IMG/VR virus record: IMGVR_UViG_3300050821_013337
Coordinates: 1-43,777 of that record
Strand: one strand, 5' to 3'
From: a virus
Length of the DNA: 43,777 bases
The notes below the pieces were generated by a model. The model saw only the letters and a list, made by a program, of their open reading frames with translations. It had not been told where the DNA came from and ran no database searches. A program made the translations under genes and the position numbers. Of this stretch, positions 17,643-26,146 are shown piece after piece. Positions within the stretch are counted from its first letter, which is position 1, and every line of letters begins with the position of its first letter.

Positions 17643-18188
17643 CTACTTGATCTTGACGGACCGCTGGAGCGCGACGCCGAGGGCCTCCAGCGGCAACGCC
17701 GCCCCGGCCTCCAGCTGCTCGCGCACGAAGGCGGAGAGGGTATTGGCGTTGACGGTCTCCGTCAGCTCGGCGTCGAAGCCCTGGTCGTGGAGGGCACGGG
17801 CAATCTCCTCCGCGCGGTCCAGCTCCCCGCGGCCGAAGCCCAGGCTCAGCTCCGTCTTGAGCAGGCCGTCGTGCCCGTTGTCCACGAGCCACTTGATCGC
17901 CTCCTCGCGCCGGGCGAGCATCGCCTCGCGGCGCAGGGGATCGCGCTCCCGGGAAATCCCCGACGGCGACGGGATGGAGGCCCGCACCGTGGAGGTGGTC
18001 GTCAGCTCGCGCCCGTCGTCCAGGTGCAGCCCGGCCAGGCCCTCGGCCTCCAGCAGCTCCGGCACCTCGCGCTCCGAGAGCCGGGCCTCGTCGGCCTCCA
18101 GCCCCCGCACGCGGGCTCGCGCCACCTCCAGCTCGGCCTGAACGGCCAGCAGCTCGTGAACCTTTTCCATGATGACTTGAAGTGACAA
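17643..18188 (-). CDS. Conserved phage protein, first gene of replication operon
   Basis: 181 residues. The TTG start is chosen because AGGAG lies 6 nt upstream; an ATG six codons later has no such site. An N-terminal coiled coil (about 8-45) precedes a domain of a widespread phage family of unknown function: KWLVDNGHDGLLKTELSLGF, then ANTLSAFVREQLEAG and LPLEALGV...SVKIK. Members usually sit near helicase, primase or nuclease genes. It is the first gene after the strong promoter at 18213-18241, with a leader of roughly 18 nt. Confidence 0.6.
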   Translation of the reverse strand: MSLQVIMEKVHELLAVQAELEVARARVRGLEADEARLSEREVPELLEAEGLAGLHLDDGRELTTTSTVRASIPSPSGISRERDPLRREAMLARREEAIKWLVDNGHDGLLKTELSLGFGRGELDRAEEIARALHDQGFDAELTETVNANTLSAFVREQLEAGAALPLEALGVALQRSVKIK

Positions 18189-18201
18189 GGGATTCTCCTG
18201 C

Positions 18202-18241
18202 GTGTCGAGTGAAGTTTAGGTTTGAATTGAAGGCCTGTCAA
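18202..18241 (-). promoter_or_regulatory. Sigma70-type early promoter A with shared operator-like motif
   Basis: Read leftwards: TTGACA (18241-18236), a 17-nt spacer, TAAACT (18218-18213). The -35 box contains the TGA stop of the primase-helicase gene. A 16-nt stretch over the -10 and start region (18202-18217) is identical to that at the promoter at 26895-26923. It drives the operon 18188 to 10437. Confidence 0.75.
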
Positions 18242-20715
18242 GGCCCGATGGGGTCCCAACTGACGCGGACCCCCGCGACGTCCTCGAAGGCGCGGCGCAC
18301 GTCGGCCAGCGGCGGCAGGATGAAGACCTCCTCGGGCCGGGTCTGGAGGCCGCCCGTGCCGTCCTTCACGGCCTGGGGCAGTGGGAGGCGCGCGGCGCGG
18401 TCGGCGTTCACCTTCATGAAGACCTGCCGGAGCGAGTCACGGGTGCGGGCGGGCGTGTTGGCCCTTTGCAGGGTGCCGTTGGAGCGGCACACGCGGACGA
18501 GGAACTCGGCCAGCTGCTGCTGGCGCACGGCGCAGCCCGTGGGCCAGCCGTCGGCCGTCTGCACCTCACGGGCCAGCACCCAGGGGGCGTTGCGGCCGCC
18601 CCGCTCCGTCCCCTTCTGGAACAGCTCCACCTCCCAGAAGGTGGGTACCGTCAGCCAGTCCTTGAGGGCCAGGAGCCCCGGGTGCTGGGTCAGGAGGTAC
18701 TGTTGACGGAGGGCCGTGGTCTTGGGGATGGCCGAGGGCCGGAAGCCCGCGAGGTCCCTGGCCAAGAGCCACGCGCAGAAGGCGGAGAGGCCCCCGTTCT
18801 CCAACTCCTCGAAGTAGCCGTCGAAGTATTCCACGTCGCCGCGACGCCGGTCAGAACACTCCAGGACGAAGTAGCGGCGCTCGTCGGCCGTCACGTTCAC
18901 GAGGGCATCCCGGTTTCCATAGACGATGAAGTCGGCATGGTTCTTGACCATGATCGCGTCCTTGCCCTTGCCCTCCATCGTCACCGTGTCCTGGGTGATG
19001 TAGTGCTTGAGCTTCTCCTCCACGTCATGGCCGAGGAGGTTGGACTCGTCCATGACGATGAGGCACTTGTCGGCCATGAAGGAGTTGAAGGTCTTCTCGA
19101 ACTTCCGCGTGTCGTCCAGGACGAACGCGCAGCGCGTCCCGATGATCCGCACGAACGCCTCGAAGAAGGCGTCCTTGCCCGTGCCCTTCAGGCCCCGGAC
19201 CACCACGGCCGTCTTGAGCTTCTTGCCAGGTCGTTGCAACTTCCACGCCATCCAGTTCGCGAGGTAGTCGAAGCAGTCCTGGTCCCCGTCGCAGATGACG
19301 TCGAGCGCGTGGCGCAGGATGGCGCCGCACCGGGCCTCGGGGTGGGGCAGCGGGTCAGGCTGGACGGCGAACCCTTGGAAGAGGTTGAAGTAGCCGTCGC
19401 GGTGGTCCTGGGAGCCGTAGTCGAAGCGGAAGCCGTTGGGGTAGTGCCGGTGCTTCGGGGACTCCAGCCAGAACTTGCCGAGGGGCTTGCGCTTCTCCAC
19501 CGGCTGGCCTGCGTCGTCGCGGCCCTTGTAGGGGACCCACTCCTGGAAGCGGGCGCAGAAGGCCTTCTCCGAGTAGAGCTGGATGCCGGGCATGTCCTGG
19601 GGCACCCAGCCGTCGACCTCGCGCTGGGGGACGATGCGCGCCACGCGGATGGCCCCCTGGACCGGCACCGTGAAGAACTCCTGGTTGAGGCGGTCGACCT
19701 CGTTCATCTGCCAGCCCGCGGCGCGGGCCAGGTGGATGATGGTGCCCGCCGACACACGGCCCGGGTCGAAGGACCGCCAGTTCTTCCTCGCGTCGGCCTC
19801 GTCCCACTTCTCCGGGCACCGCTTCGACCACGCCTCCCACAGCGCCCAGCCCGCCTCGGCGTTGCCGTCGCGGTTGAGGGCCCAGGTCTTCAGAGCCGAG
19901 CCCACGCGGAACCAGACCTCCCTGTCGGAAGGGTCAACGAAGCCGAGCGCGGAGGCCAGGACCTCGTCGGAGGTGGAGGCGATGGCGCGCGGGTCTTCGT
20001 CCACGGCGACGTCCGCCGCCGACAGCTCGAGCTGGACCTCCCGCAGCTCCTGCTCGTCCCAGTCCCAGACGAAGGAGTCCATGTCGGACTCCCCGTCCAC
20101 CCCGTCGCTCGGGAGCATCTGGGGGATCGAGTGGGAGAACTCAGCGTGGCCGTCGAGGCCGCGCTCGTCGTGGGCCGCGAAGTACACGCGCTTCGGCTCG
20201 GCGCAGGTGGCGTCGATGGCGCCTGTCGCCCACTCGCGCTCGAAGCCCAAGGAGCGGGCGTAGAGCCGCACCAGGGCCGCATAGCGGGAGGGCTCCACGG
20301 GCCGGGCAAGGACCGACACCACGCGGCGCTTGAGCCAGAGGGCCGTCGCCGAGTAGGTGAGATAGTCGAGGCAGGGGATGCCCGAGGCCAGGAGCCGGGC
20401 GACGAAGGGCCCGTCCTCCAGGTAGCCCTCGTGCTTCCTCTTGGAGCGCTTCCCCGTGTCGGGGTCCTTGACCGTCTGCACCCAGTCGAAGTCGAGGACC
20501 ACTGCCCACATGGCCGTCGGCTGGTTGGAGCCCTGGCGGCCGCCCTCGGGCCACCCGGCGGGCGAGACCAGCGGCAGGGACTCCTTGTCGCCCGGCACGC
20601 GCGGGGGGCACGGGCCCCACGAGGTGACGAACTCCCGCACGGTGCCCTTCTTGTGCACCGCCTGCGAGGGGCGCGTCAGCTCGGGGAACTCGGTCCAGAT
20701 CAAGCCTTCGGGCAC
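18238..20715 (-). CDS. Primase-helicase, D5/SF3 type
   Basis: 825 residues. The N-terminal 250 resemble an archaeo-eukaryotic-type primase: VVLDFDW near 74 (metal-binding Asp pair), TYSATALWLKRRVVSVL and DATCAEPKRVYF. A PriCT-2-like linker follows (FRVGSALKTW, ARKNWRSFDPGRVSAGTIIHLAR). The C-terminal half is a D5-like superfamily 3 helicase: Walker A GLKGTGKDAFFEAF (about 505-518), Walker B KCLIVMDES (about 553-561), then the FIVYGNRDALVNV sensor segment. It would unwind and prime phage DNA. GTG 20715 is preferred for its AAGGAG 6 nt upstream; the frame is open to 20754 but without a site. The stop lies inside promoter A. Confidence 0.85.
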   Translation of the reverse strand: MPEGLIWTEFPELTRPSQAVHKKGTVREFVTSWGPCPPRVPGDKESLPLVSPAGWPEGGRQGSNQPTAMWAVVLDFDWVQTVKDPDTGKRSKRKHEGYLEDGPFVARLLASGIPCLDYLTYSATALWLKRRVVSVLARPVEPSRYAALVRLYARSLGFEREWATGAIDATCAEPKRVYFAAHDERGLDGHAEFSHSIPQMLPSDGVDGESDMDSFVWDWDEQELREVQLELSAADVAVDEDPRAIASTSDEVLASALGFVDPSDREVWFRVGSALKTWALNRDGNAEAGWALWEAWSKRCPEKWDEADARKNWRSFDPGRVSAGTIIHLARAAGWQMNEVDRLNQEFFTVPVQGAIRVARIVPQREVDGWVPQDMPGIQLYSEKAFCARFQEWVPYKGRDDAGQPVEKRKPLGKFWLESPKHRHYPNGFRFDYGSQDHRDGYFNLFQGFAVQPDPLPHPEARCGAILRHALDVICDGDQDCFDYLANWMAWKLQRPGKKLKTAVVVRGLKGTGKDAFFEAFVRIIGTRCAFVLDDTRKFEKTFNSFMADKCLIVMDESNLLGHDVEEKLKHYITQDTVTMEGKGKDAIMVKNHADFIVYGNRDALVNVTADERRYFVLECSDRRRGDVEYFDGYFEELENGGLSAFCAWLLARDLAGFRPSAIPKTTALRQQYLLTQHPGLLALKDWLTVPTFWEVELFQKGTERGGRNAPWVLAREVQTADGWPTGCAVRQQQLAEFLVRVCRSNGTLQRANTPARTRDSLRQVFMKVNADRAARLPLPQAVKDGTGGLQTRPEEVFILPPLADVRRAFEDVAGVRVSWDPIGP

Positions 20716-20852
20716 GCGCGCTCCTTGAGGTACCGTGTCTTCAGAAAGGGCCACTTGTCAAAGTCTCTTTGGCGAATGAGCGCCACGAGGCGAAGCCGGG
20801 CCAGCTCGCGCGGGATGCGCGGCAGGGACCAGTAGTACGGCGGCAACGGCAT
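20700..20852 (-). CDS. Unknown 50-residue basic protein
   Basis: A 50-residue Arg/Lys-rich peptide (RIPRELARLRLVALIRQRDF) whose ATG overlaps the upstream stop (TGATG) and whose 3' end overlaps the primase start by 16 nt. The primase ribosome site lies in its last codons, so it may act in part as a translational coupler. No family recognised. Confidence 0.5.
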   Translation of the reverse strand: MPLPPYYWSLPRIPRELARLRLVALIRQRDFDKWPFLKTRYLKERACPKA

Positions 20853-21184
20853 CAGTGAACCGTGCCGTTCACGATGCGGGGCTTGAGGAACTCCGCGGCG
20901 TCGGCCTCCGACGGGCGGTGCAGCTCCAGGACCACCAGGGGCTCGCCGGGCGCGAGGCGCGTGACGGAGCAGGTGAGGCTGGGGCGAAGTTCCGCCTGGT
21001 CCGGGTACAACGGGTGCTCGATGTAGGTCATCTTGACGTCGGAGAAGAGGCACAGGGCCATCTTCTCGTCCTCCGTCAGTTCCTTCGGCTCGCGCGTGAG
21101 GGCGAGCTTCAGCAGCCCCGCGTAGTGGCGCACCAGCTGCTCGTGGGGCGAGAGGGTGGGGTGGGAGATCAGGATTTTGGGCAC
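20852..21184 (-). CDS. Unknown 110-residue protein
   Basis: The GTG at 21184 has AAAGGA 6 nt upstream; the longer frame to 21301 lacks a site. It has a helical N-terminal half (LSPHEQLVRHYAGLLKLAL, LTEDEKMALCLFSDV) and a beta-rich C-terminal half ending KPRIVNGTVH. It overlaps the upstream zinc-finger gene by 16 nt. No family recognised. Confidence 0.55.
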   Translation of the reverse strand: MPKILISHPTLSPHEQLVRHYAGLLKLALTREPKELTEDEKMALCLFSDVKMTYIEHPLYPDQAELRPSLTCSVTRLAPGEPLVVLELHRPSEADAAEFLKPRIVNGTVH

Positions 21185-21338
21185 TGGATTTCCTTTGGAG
21201 GAGCGTCTGAATCCCACTTGGAGGTGACGAGCGCCTTGTTGCAGTCGGTGCATCGCGTCTGTTGAACGAACGCTAGATAGATCGGGTAGGGCTCGCTCCA
21301 CTTGCCCCAGTTATGAATGCCGAACCTGCATGAGAGTT

Positions 21339-21342
<4 letters not shown>
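21169..21342 (-). CDS. 57-residue Cys-pair microprotein
   Basis: The GTG at 21342 has AAGGAG 8 nt upstream. The pattern C...HNWGKWSEPY...CTDC is a recognisable phage microprotein type, with a probable zinc site from CRFGIH and CTDC. Upstream of the GTG the frame runs through a repeat tract and is not credible as protein. Its function is unknown. Confidence 0.55.
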
Positions 21343-22267
<925 letters not shown>

Positions 22268-22268
<1 letters not shown>

Positions 22269-23308
22269 TATGAGTTCTCCTTGGGTTCGGGCAGTCCGGC
22301 GGCGCGGTCGAACATCGAGTTAAGGCGGCCGCCAGCGGCCTTGAGATACTGGCTCATGGGGAGCGTTGGGCAGCCTGGAAAGTCAGCTCGCGTCTGAAAC
22401 CACTTCTCTAGAAGCTCCCCTGCGTCCTCAAGCATCGGGCCAAGACCGCGGAGCCGCCGCATCATCAGCTCCTCATGCTTCCCGCGTTCCTCCCGCTTCG
22501 CCTTCTCCACTATGGCGTCCAGGTCGGAGGTGTCGGATGGGGTGGAGAGGGCGCGGTTGATGTCGCACCCTATGGTGGTGCGATCCATTGGAGATAGGCC
22601 ATCTACGCCGATGAAACGCCACGCCATGCGCAGCACATTCTCCAGCGCCGCGCACCGGGCTTGGGAGGCGGCGACTTCACGCTGGAGAGCCCGCGCATAC
22701 TCCACCGCCACAAAACCGTTGGTGAGCAAGTAGTGTGCGGCTTGGGTTGAAGTCATGGGCTTGTCCCATGTCAGAATGCCAGACTCACAGCGTTGCCCCG
22801 CTTCAAGCTCCGCTATCCTCGCGTCCTTCGTCCCATTGGAGGCTTTCAGGGCGTCGCGCTGATGAATTAATTCATCAAGGCGTTTGTGGAGATGGACGCC
22901 CACTTGATGATCCGGTGTGACCAGAATGCCAGCATTATCTAGGCGGTCGTGAGAGCCTTCCCAGTCGAAGCGAATAGGACCAAACTCCACCTTCAGCCCA
23001 TCCCGCTCGGCTTCGGTGGTCTTGAGCTGCTGGAGGGCTGAGAGGATTTCCGGGATGGAGCTGCGGAGGAAGCTAATCAGTTCCGCATTACCGCTGCCTT
23101 CAACATTGGCGCAAACCGGCTCACGCACAATCCAGTCTTCATCTGCCCCGTCAAGCTGTCCAGTTAGCGGCTCTTCTTCGGTGTTGATGGCGAAACCTAT
23201 CGCACAGTTCGCATCATCACCTGTGAAGCCCCAGGCCCACGGCCCAGGCGTGGCCTTCTTATCTAGCTCCTCAAGCCGCTGGCGCAGGGCGTCCTTGTTG
23301 TCAGTCAC
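22268..23308 (-). CDS. Ea22/Ead-like early phage protein
   Basis: 346 residues. The N-terminus has the ATPGPW signature of Ea22-like early proteins of lambdoid and other phages, then NAELISFLRSSIPEILSAL, a common partner segment. The middle and C-terminal parts are helical with coiled-coil stretches (LEAGQRCESG, EYARALQREVAASQARCAAL). The function of the family is not established. The GTG start overlaps the upstream stop (GTGA) with GGAG 7 nt before it. The first 19-20 residues are nearly identical to those of the adjacent upstream gene. Confidence 0.6.
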
Positions 23309-23493
23309 GACATGTCTCCATCGTCAGCAGCCTCGGTGCGGATGGACCCGCACGATGGGCATTGTTCAGAGTGAGCATCATCGGCAAGCAGCCAGCGATG
23401 GCGGCAGGCGTTGCATTCCCACAACCACTGCTGCGGGGCCTTCTTGTCCAACTCTTCAATCCGCTGTCTCAGGGCGTCCTTGTTGTTAGTCAT
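23305..23493 (-). CDS. 62-residue zinc-ribbon protein sharing its N-terminus with next gene
   Basis: ATG 23493 has AAGGAG 6 nt upstream. Residues 1-20 (MTNNKDALRQRIEELDKKAP) repeat the start of the following gene. The rest is a classic zinc ribbon, CNACRHRW near 27 and CPSCGS near 46. This looks like an N-terminal module joined to two different bodies. The frame is open upstream to 23532 but without a ribosome site, and there another small gene is encoded. Confidence 0.65.
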   Translation of the reverse strand: MTNNKDALRQRIEELDKKAPQQWLWECNACRHRWLLADDAHSEQCPSCGSIRTEAADDGDMS

Positions 23494-23614
23494 TGGGATC
23501 TCCTTCAGGAAATGGATCATCCATTCCGGCACTCTCTTTGAACAACCACATTTGCAGCGCGTTAAACTTACCAGTGTTCGCCGCTGAGGCGGAGGAGCTA
23601 GGATCGTGGGGCAT
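23486..23614 (-). CDS. Unknown 42-residue protein
   Basis: A short frame (MPHDPSSSASAANTGKF...) that ends in TAA just inside the next gene, whose start it overlaps. GGGAG lies 7 nt before ATG 23614; ATG 23620 would overlap the upstream stop as ATGA but has a poor distance to that site. The final codons contain the ribosome site of the zinc-ribbon gene. The operon packing supports it; no family. Confidence 0.45.
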   Translation of the reverse strand: MPHDPSSSASAANTGKFNALQMWLFKESAGMDDPFPEGDPND

Positions 23615-23616
23615 GG

Positions 23617-23796
23617 TCATTCTCCCCTGTACGGGTAAGAAGGATCAAAACTCCCGTACGCCCAATACCCAATCACCTTTCCATTGCGGCCAAGATATTC
23701 AATCTCCGCTGCAACATGGTCCCCGGCTGTGCCCACCACTCTAGAGGTGATATTCCCGAATCTCACCCACAGCCATAACTTTCGTAGCCCAAGCAT
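23617..23796 (-). CDS. Unknown 59-residue protein
   Basis: ATG 23796 overlaps the upstream stop (TGATG), and GGGAGG lies 6 nt before it. It has a basic amphipathic start (MLGLRKLWLWVRF) and a beta-rich, Tyr-containing body (EYLGRNGKVIGYWAYGSF). No family recognised. Confidence 0.5.
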   Translation of the reverse strand: MLGLRKLWLWVRFGNITSRVVGTAGDHVAAEIEYLGRNGKVIGYWAYGSFDPSYPYRGE

Positions 23797-24374
23797 CACA
23801 AACCTCCCTTCAAGCGCCGCGAGGCTTGATTCACCAGCCGTTGCAATTTCTTGAAGTTCACACGGCGGCGAAGCTCATTGGCTTGTGCGGCGTAGGCGGC
23901 GGCGGCGGCGTAGGCGGCGGCGTAGGCGGCGGCGGAGGCGGCGGCGTAGGCGGCGGCCCAGGCGGCGGCGGAGTTGGCGGCGTAGGCGGCGGCCCAGGCG
24001 GCGGCGGAGTTGGCGGCGGCGGTGGAGTTGGCGGCGTAAGCGGCGTAAGCGGCGTTGGCGGCGACGTAGGCCAATTCTTCTTTAGTTGCTTCTCCATTGG
24101 CAAAGTCAATCGCTACAAGAATGGCTTTGCGGGAGCGATTGTCAGTCAGCAGATCCCAGGTCACGCGCCCATCGGCTAGCGGCGTATTAGCCGCGCACCA
24201 GCAGCCAAACAGACGGTACATCTGGTCATCTTCATAGCCAAGCCGACGCATAAGCCAGATCATCCAGTCGGCGCGCGAGGCGGACTCCCAGGCCTCTTTG
24301 AAGGTCTTGTCGCCAACGAAAGCGCGAGCATCTAAGCAAGCGTTTTGGCTAATCAGGTATTGTTTGAAGGTCAT
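23796..24374 (-). CDS. Ala-rich repeat protein resembling Imm-5-like family
   Basis: 192 residues. Residues 30-100 (ASRADWMIWLMRRLGY, RLFGCWCAANTPL, WDLLTDNRSRKAILVA, FANGEATKEELAYVAAN) match a family, sometimes labelled Imm-5-like or putative immunity protein, that typically ends in long Ala-rich tracts. Here the tract (about 103-165) is built of AYAAY, NSAAAWAAAYAA and similar units, then a basic end (ELRRRVNFKKLQRLV). The family's function is uncertain and immunity is only a label. AAGGAG is 5 nt before the ATG, which overlaps the upstream stop. Confidence 0.65.
   Translation of the reverse strand: MTFKQYLISQNACLDARAFVGDKTFKEAWESASRADWMIWLMRRLGYEDDQMYRLFGCWCAANTPLADGRVTWDLLTDNRSRKAILVAIDFANGEATKEELAYVAANAAYAAYAANSTAAANSAAAWAAAYAANSAAAWAAAYAAASAAAYAAAYAAAAAYAAQANELRRRVNFKKLQRLVNQASRRLKGGL
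23884..24066. repeat. GCC/GGC-rich triplet repeat tract, coding
   Basis: About 180 nt of GGCGGC-based units with interspersed GTA, CCA, GGA and TTG triplets (+ strand). Within it a 42-nt block (cccaggcggcggcggagttg and neighbours) is repeated almost exactly. It encodes the Ala/Tyr/Trp/Ser part of the Imm-5-like protein on the minus strand. Confidence 0.85.
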
Positions 24375-24595
24375 TTCATCTCCTTGTTCTGGGTCCGCGT
24401 TTCTTGGCGGGCGAGGGCTCTCTTGTATATTTTGCTAAATTTCTCGTAGTTATTCTTAATGAGACCGTAAGGCAAACCGCGGTGAACGATGACGATGTAG
24501 TCTTCAGCCTCCTGCAACTGCGCTTCCTTCTCCGCGAGATGTTCCTTGAGTTCTCGAATCTCCCCTAGGGCGTATTCAAGCGTGTGCGAGTTCAT
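24371..24595 (-). CDS. 74-residue coiled-coil protein
   Basis: A heptad-rich acidic/basic helix (YALGEIRELKEHLAEKEAQL) is followed by a short hydrophobic patch (YIVIVHRGLPYGLI) and a Lys-rich end. It overlaps the next gene as ATGA. The start has only a weak GAG upstream. No family recognised. Confidence 0.5.
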   Translation of the reverse strand: MNSHTLEYALGEIRELKEHLAEKEAQLQEAEDYIVIVHRGLPYGLIKNNYEKFSKIYKRALARQETRTQNKEMK

Positions 24596-24598
24596 GGA

Positions 24599-24658
24599 TC
24601 ACTCGGGGAAGATGAGGATGATGAAGCGGGTGCAAAGGTAGACCAGGAAGGCTCTCAT
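24599..24658 (-). CDS. Possible 19-residue membrane peptide
   Basis: ATG 24658 with GGAG 6 nt upstream opens a 19-residue hydrophobic peptide (RAFLVYLCTRFIILIFPE). In-frame GTGs at 24670 and 24700 would extend it. It fills the otherwise empty gap 24596-24725. It is very short and could be chance. Confidence 0.3.
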   Translation of the reverse strand: MRAFLVYLCTRFIILIFPE

Positions 24659-24725
24659 CTCGGACTCCACGGGGGTAGAAGGGTGAGCTTGATCCGGCAC
24701 GGCGTCCAGGGCGCGAAGATCGTGC

Positions 24726-24854
24726 CTAGGACAGCCACGGGCCGACACGCCGGCAGCGGGGGCAGACCACCCGCCACGAGGCGGCGCCCCGGGACTGGTA
24801 GCGGTAGTCGCAGCCAGTTAGGAAGCAACGGAGGAAGCGGAGGAGGGCGGTCAC
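24726..24854 (-). CDS. 42-residue Cys-pair microprotein
   Basis: The GTG overlaps the upstream stop (GTGA). The peptide has a helical hydrophobic start, then GCDYRYQSRG and VVCPRCRRVGPW. The Cys-Asp-Tyr-Arg-Tyr...CPRC pattern resembles phage zinc microproteins such as that at 21169-21342. It is shorter than common gene-calling cut-offs. Confidence 0.5.
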   Translation of the reverse strand: MTALLRFLRCFLTGCDYRYQSRGAASWRVVCPRCRRVGPWLS

Positions 24855-25063
24855 TTGAGCACCGGCTCGAACCTGACGATCATGCAACCCTCAGGAAGTC
24901 GCCTCAGGTCCCTGCGTGCCGCGCTGAGCTTGGACCGCCATAACAGTAACTCGTCCTCCCTGAAAACGAGGTACACGCGCTTCACGCTCGGAAGGCAAGC
25001 GCAGGCCCGGGCGATAGCCAGCCGATTCATGAGCTGTGTCTCCGGATTGCATTGACTCGCCAT
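24851..25063 (-). CDS. Unknown 70-residue basic protein
   Basis: ATG 25063 overlaps the upstream stop (TGATG), and GAGG lies 7 nt before it. Helix-rich and basic (LPSVKRVYLVFREDELLLW, LSAARRDLRRLPEG). No family recognised. Confidence 0.5.
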   Translation of the reverse strand: MASQCNPETQLMNRLAIARACACLPSVKRVYLVFREDELLLWRSKLSAARRDLRRLPEGCMIVRFEPVLK

Positions 25064-25275
25064 CAGCTGACCTCCTCGGGTGAGATGTTCAGCGCGGCCA
25101 GGAAGGCGCGGTCATAGGGCGTGAGGGAAGGCTCTGACCGGCGTTTGCAGAGGCCAGGAAACACTCTTGGCGGCTCCTCCGGGAAATTGCCGAACAAAGC
25201 GTAGTCGAAGAAGGTGCGAGAGAGCTTGAACGGGACGAAAGGCTGCTCTTCCTCATAGTCGCTGTCGTCTAACAT
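25063..25275 (-). CDS. Unknown 70-residue acidic protein
   Basis: ATG 25275 is preferred over GTG 25281 because GAGG lies 5 nt upstream. It has an acidic start (MLDDSDYEEEQPFVPF) and an aromatic-rich body (SRTFFDYALFGNFPEE), and ends NISPEEVS. No family recognised. Small acidic phage proteins of this kind include DNA mimics and inhibitors of host enzymes, but nothing here is specific. Confidence 0.5.
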   Translation of the reverse strand: MLDDSDYEEEQPFVPFKLSRTFFDYALFGNFPEEPPRVFPGLCKRRSEPSLTPYDRAFLAALNISPEEVS

Positions 25276-25282
25276 GGGCACC

Positions 25283-25732
25283 TCACACCCCCTTCTCGAT
25301 GATGATGAGGGTTCCGGCCTTCGATTGGGACTGGCGGACTTTCAGGCCGATGGCATTGGCGATTTCGCGCATGGACTCGAAGCCTGTAGCGCCTTCCAGC
25401 TGCACGAGGCGCTTGAAGCGGTGATAGCGCAAGCCTGAGAAGCCGGGAGTGTATTCCCAGTCCGAGCCGGGTTCTTTTGGAGCATCCGCCATCAAGCAAA
25501 GCTGTTTCAACTCAAGCATGAAGCAAGCTTCCAGGAACTCCGCCAAGGCACAGCCCAGCCGGTCGAAGCCGTAGCCGTTAATCGTGTAGATCCGTTCGCC
25601 GCGATCATAGACGGTCATGGACATGCAGGAACGGCTAGGGATGCACTCAAGGATGGCTGGGCGCGGCTCGGTGCTGGCGTGGTAGCCTTCGCCCGTGATC
25701 CAGTGGCGGAGGAAGGTGAAGTCTTTAGACAT
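25283..25732 (-). CDS. Unknown 149-residue phage protein
   Basis: ATG 25732 follows GGAAGG by 6 nt. Mixed alpha/beta composition (FTFLRHWITGEGYHASTEPR, MSMTVYDRGERIYTINGYGFDR, GFESMREIANAIGLKV). It overlaps the upstream gene by 8 nt. I do not recognise a family. The frame is open further upstream, but that stretch belongs to the neighbouring gene in another frame. Confidence 0.6.
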   Translation of the reverse strand: MSKDFTFLRHWITGEGYHASTEPRPAILECIPSRSCMSMTVYDRGERIYTINGYGFDRLGCALAEFLEACFMLELKQLCLMADAPKEPGSDWEYTPGFSGLRYHRFKRLVQLEGATGFESMREIANAIGLKVRQSQSKAGTLIIIEKGV

Positions 25733-26078
25733 GGGGAGCCTTCCTTTCTGCCTTGGCGATGATGGCGCGCGCTTGAACAACTTCTGTTGCGTTGCAGGGA
25801 CAGAGGAGATCCCGATGTTTGAGGCCGTGGGCATTGGCGTCGTTGTCAAGATGGCATTCAAGCGCCCGAAGCGTATTCTTTAGGGCTTCCAGAAGCTCAG
25901 GGGCCGCTGCGATCAAATTGCAGTTGCCTTCCACCTCCTCGTCCGACATGGTGCCAGGAACGAGGCAGCAGACATGGGTATTGCGTCCGGCGAAGATGAC
26001 CGCGTACTTGCGGGCGGGAAGAATGTTCCTGTACCACGGTCCTGGAGTGTGTTTCGTGTTGCAGGGGCTCTGACTCAT
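25725..26078 (-). CDS. Ead-like phage protein (HTPGPW type)
   Basis: 117 residues with the two hallmarks of a widespread early phage family: KHTPGPWYRN near the N-terminus and NCNLIAAAPELLEALKNTLRALE in the middle. Function unknown. ATG 26078 lies about 10 nt after AAAGG. It is preceded by one of two copies of a two-hairpin leader. The reading frame upstream of this ATG runs through a repeat tract and is not part of the gene. Confidence 0.65.
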   Translation of the reverse strand: MSQSPCNTKHTPGPWYRNILPARKYAVIFAGRNTHVCCLVPGTMSDEEVEGNCNLIAAAPELLEALKNTLRALECHLDNDANAHGLKHRDLLCPCNATEVVQARAIIAKAERKAPHV

Positions 26079-26099
26079 GGTCGGCCATCCTTTTGTGTT

Positions 26100-26136
26100 C
26101 CAGCATCGGCTGGAGAAACCGGCCTTATCCGGTTTC
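26100..26136 (-). promoter_or_regulatory. Two-hairpin leader element, copy 1
   Basis: In the leftward RNA: an 8-bp stem (26136-26129 with 26122-26115, GAAACCGG paired with CCGGUUUC, 6-nt loop), then CCAGC-CGAU-GCUGG (26113-26100), then AAAGG and the gene start at 26078. The second hairpin is identical in sequence to that of 26626-26660, while the first differs in sequence but keeps a stem. The first hairpin may also act as a weak terminator for the upstream gene. Confidence 0.55.
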
Positions 26137-26146
26137 CTCAAACGAT

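Noticed and set aside
18466-20835. Plus-strand frame of 789 codons
   Set aside because: A shadow of the primase-helicase gene with the same third-position bias; it has no ribosome site or known motif.
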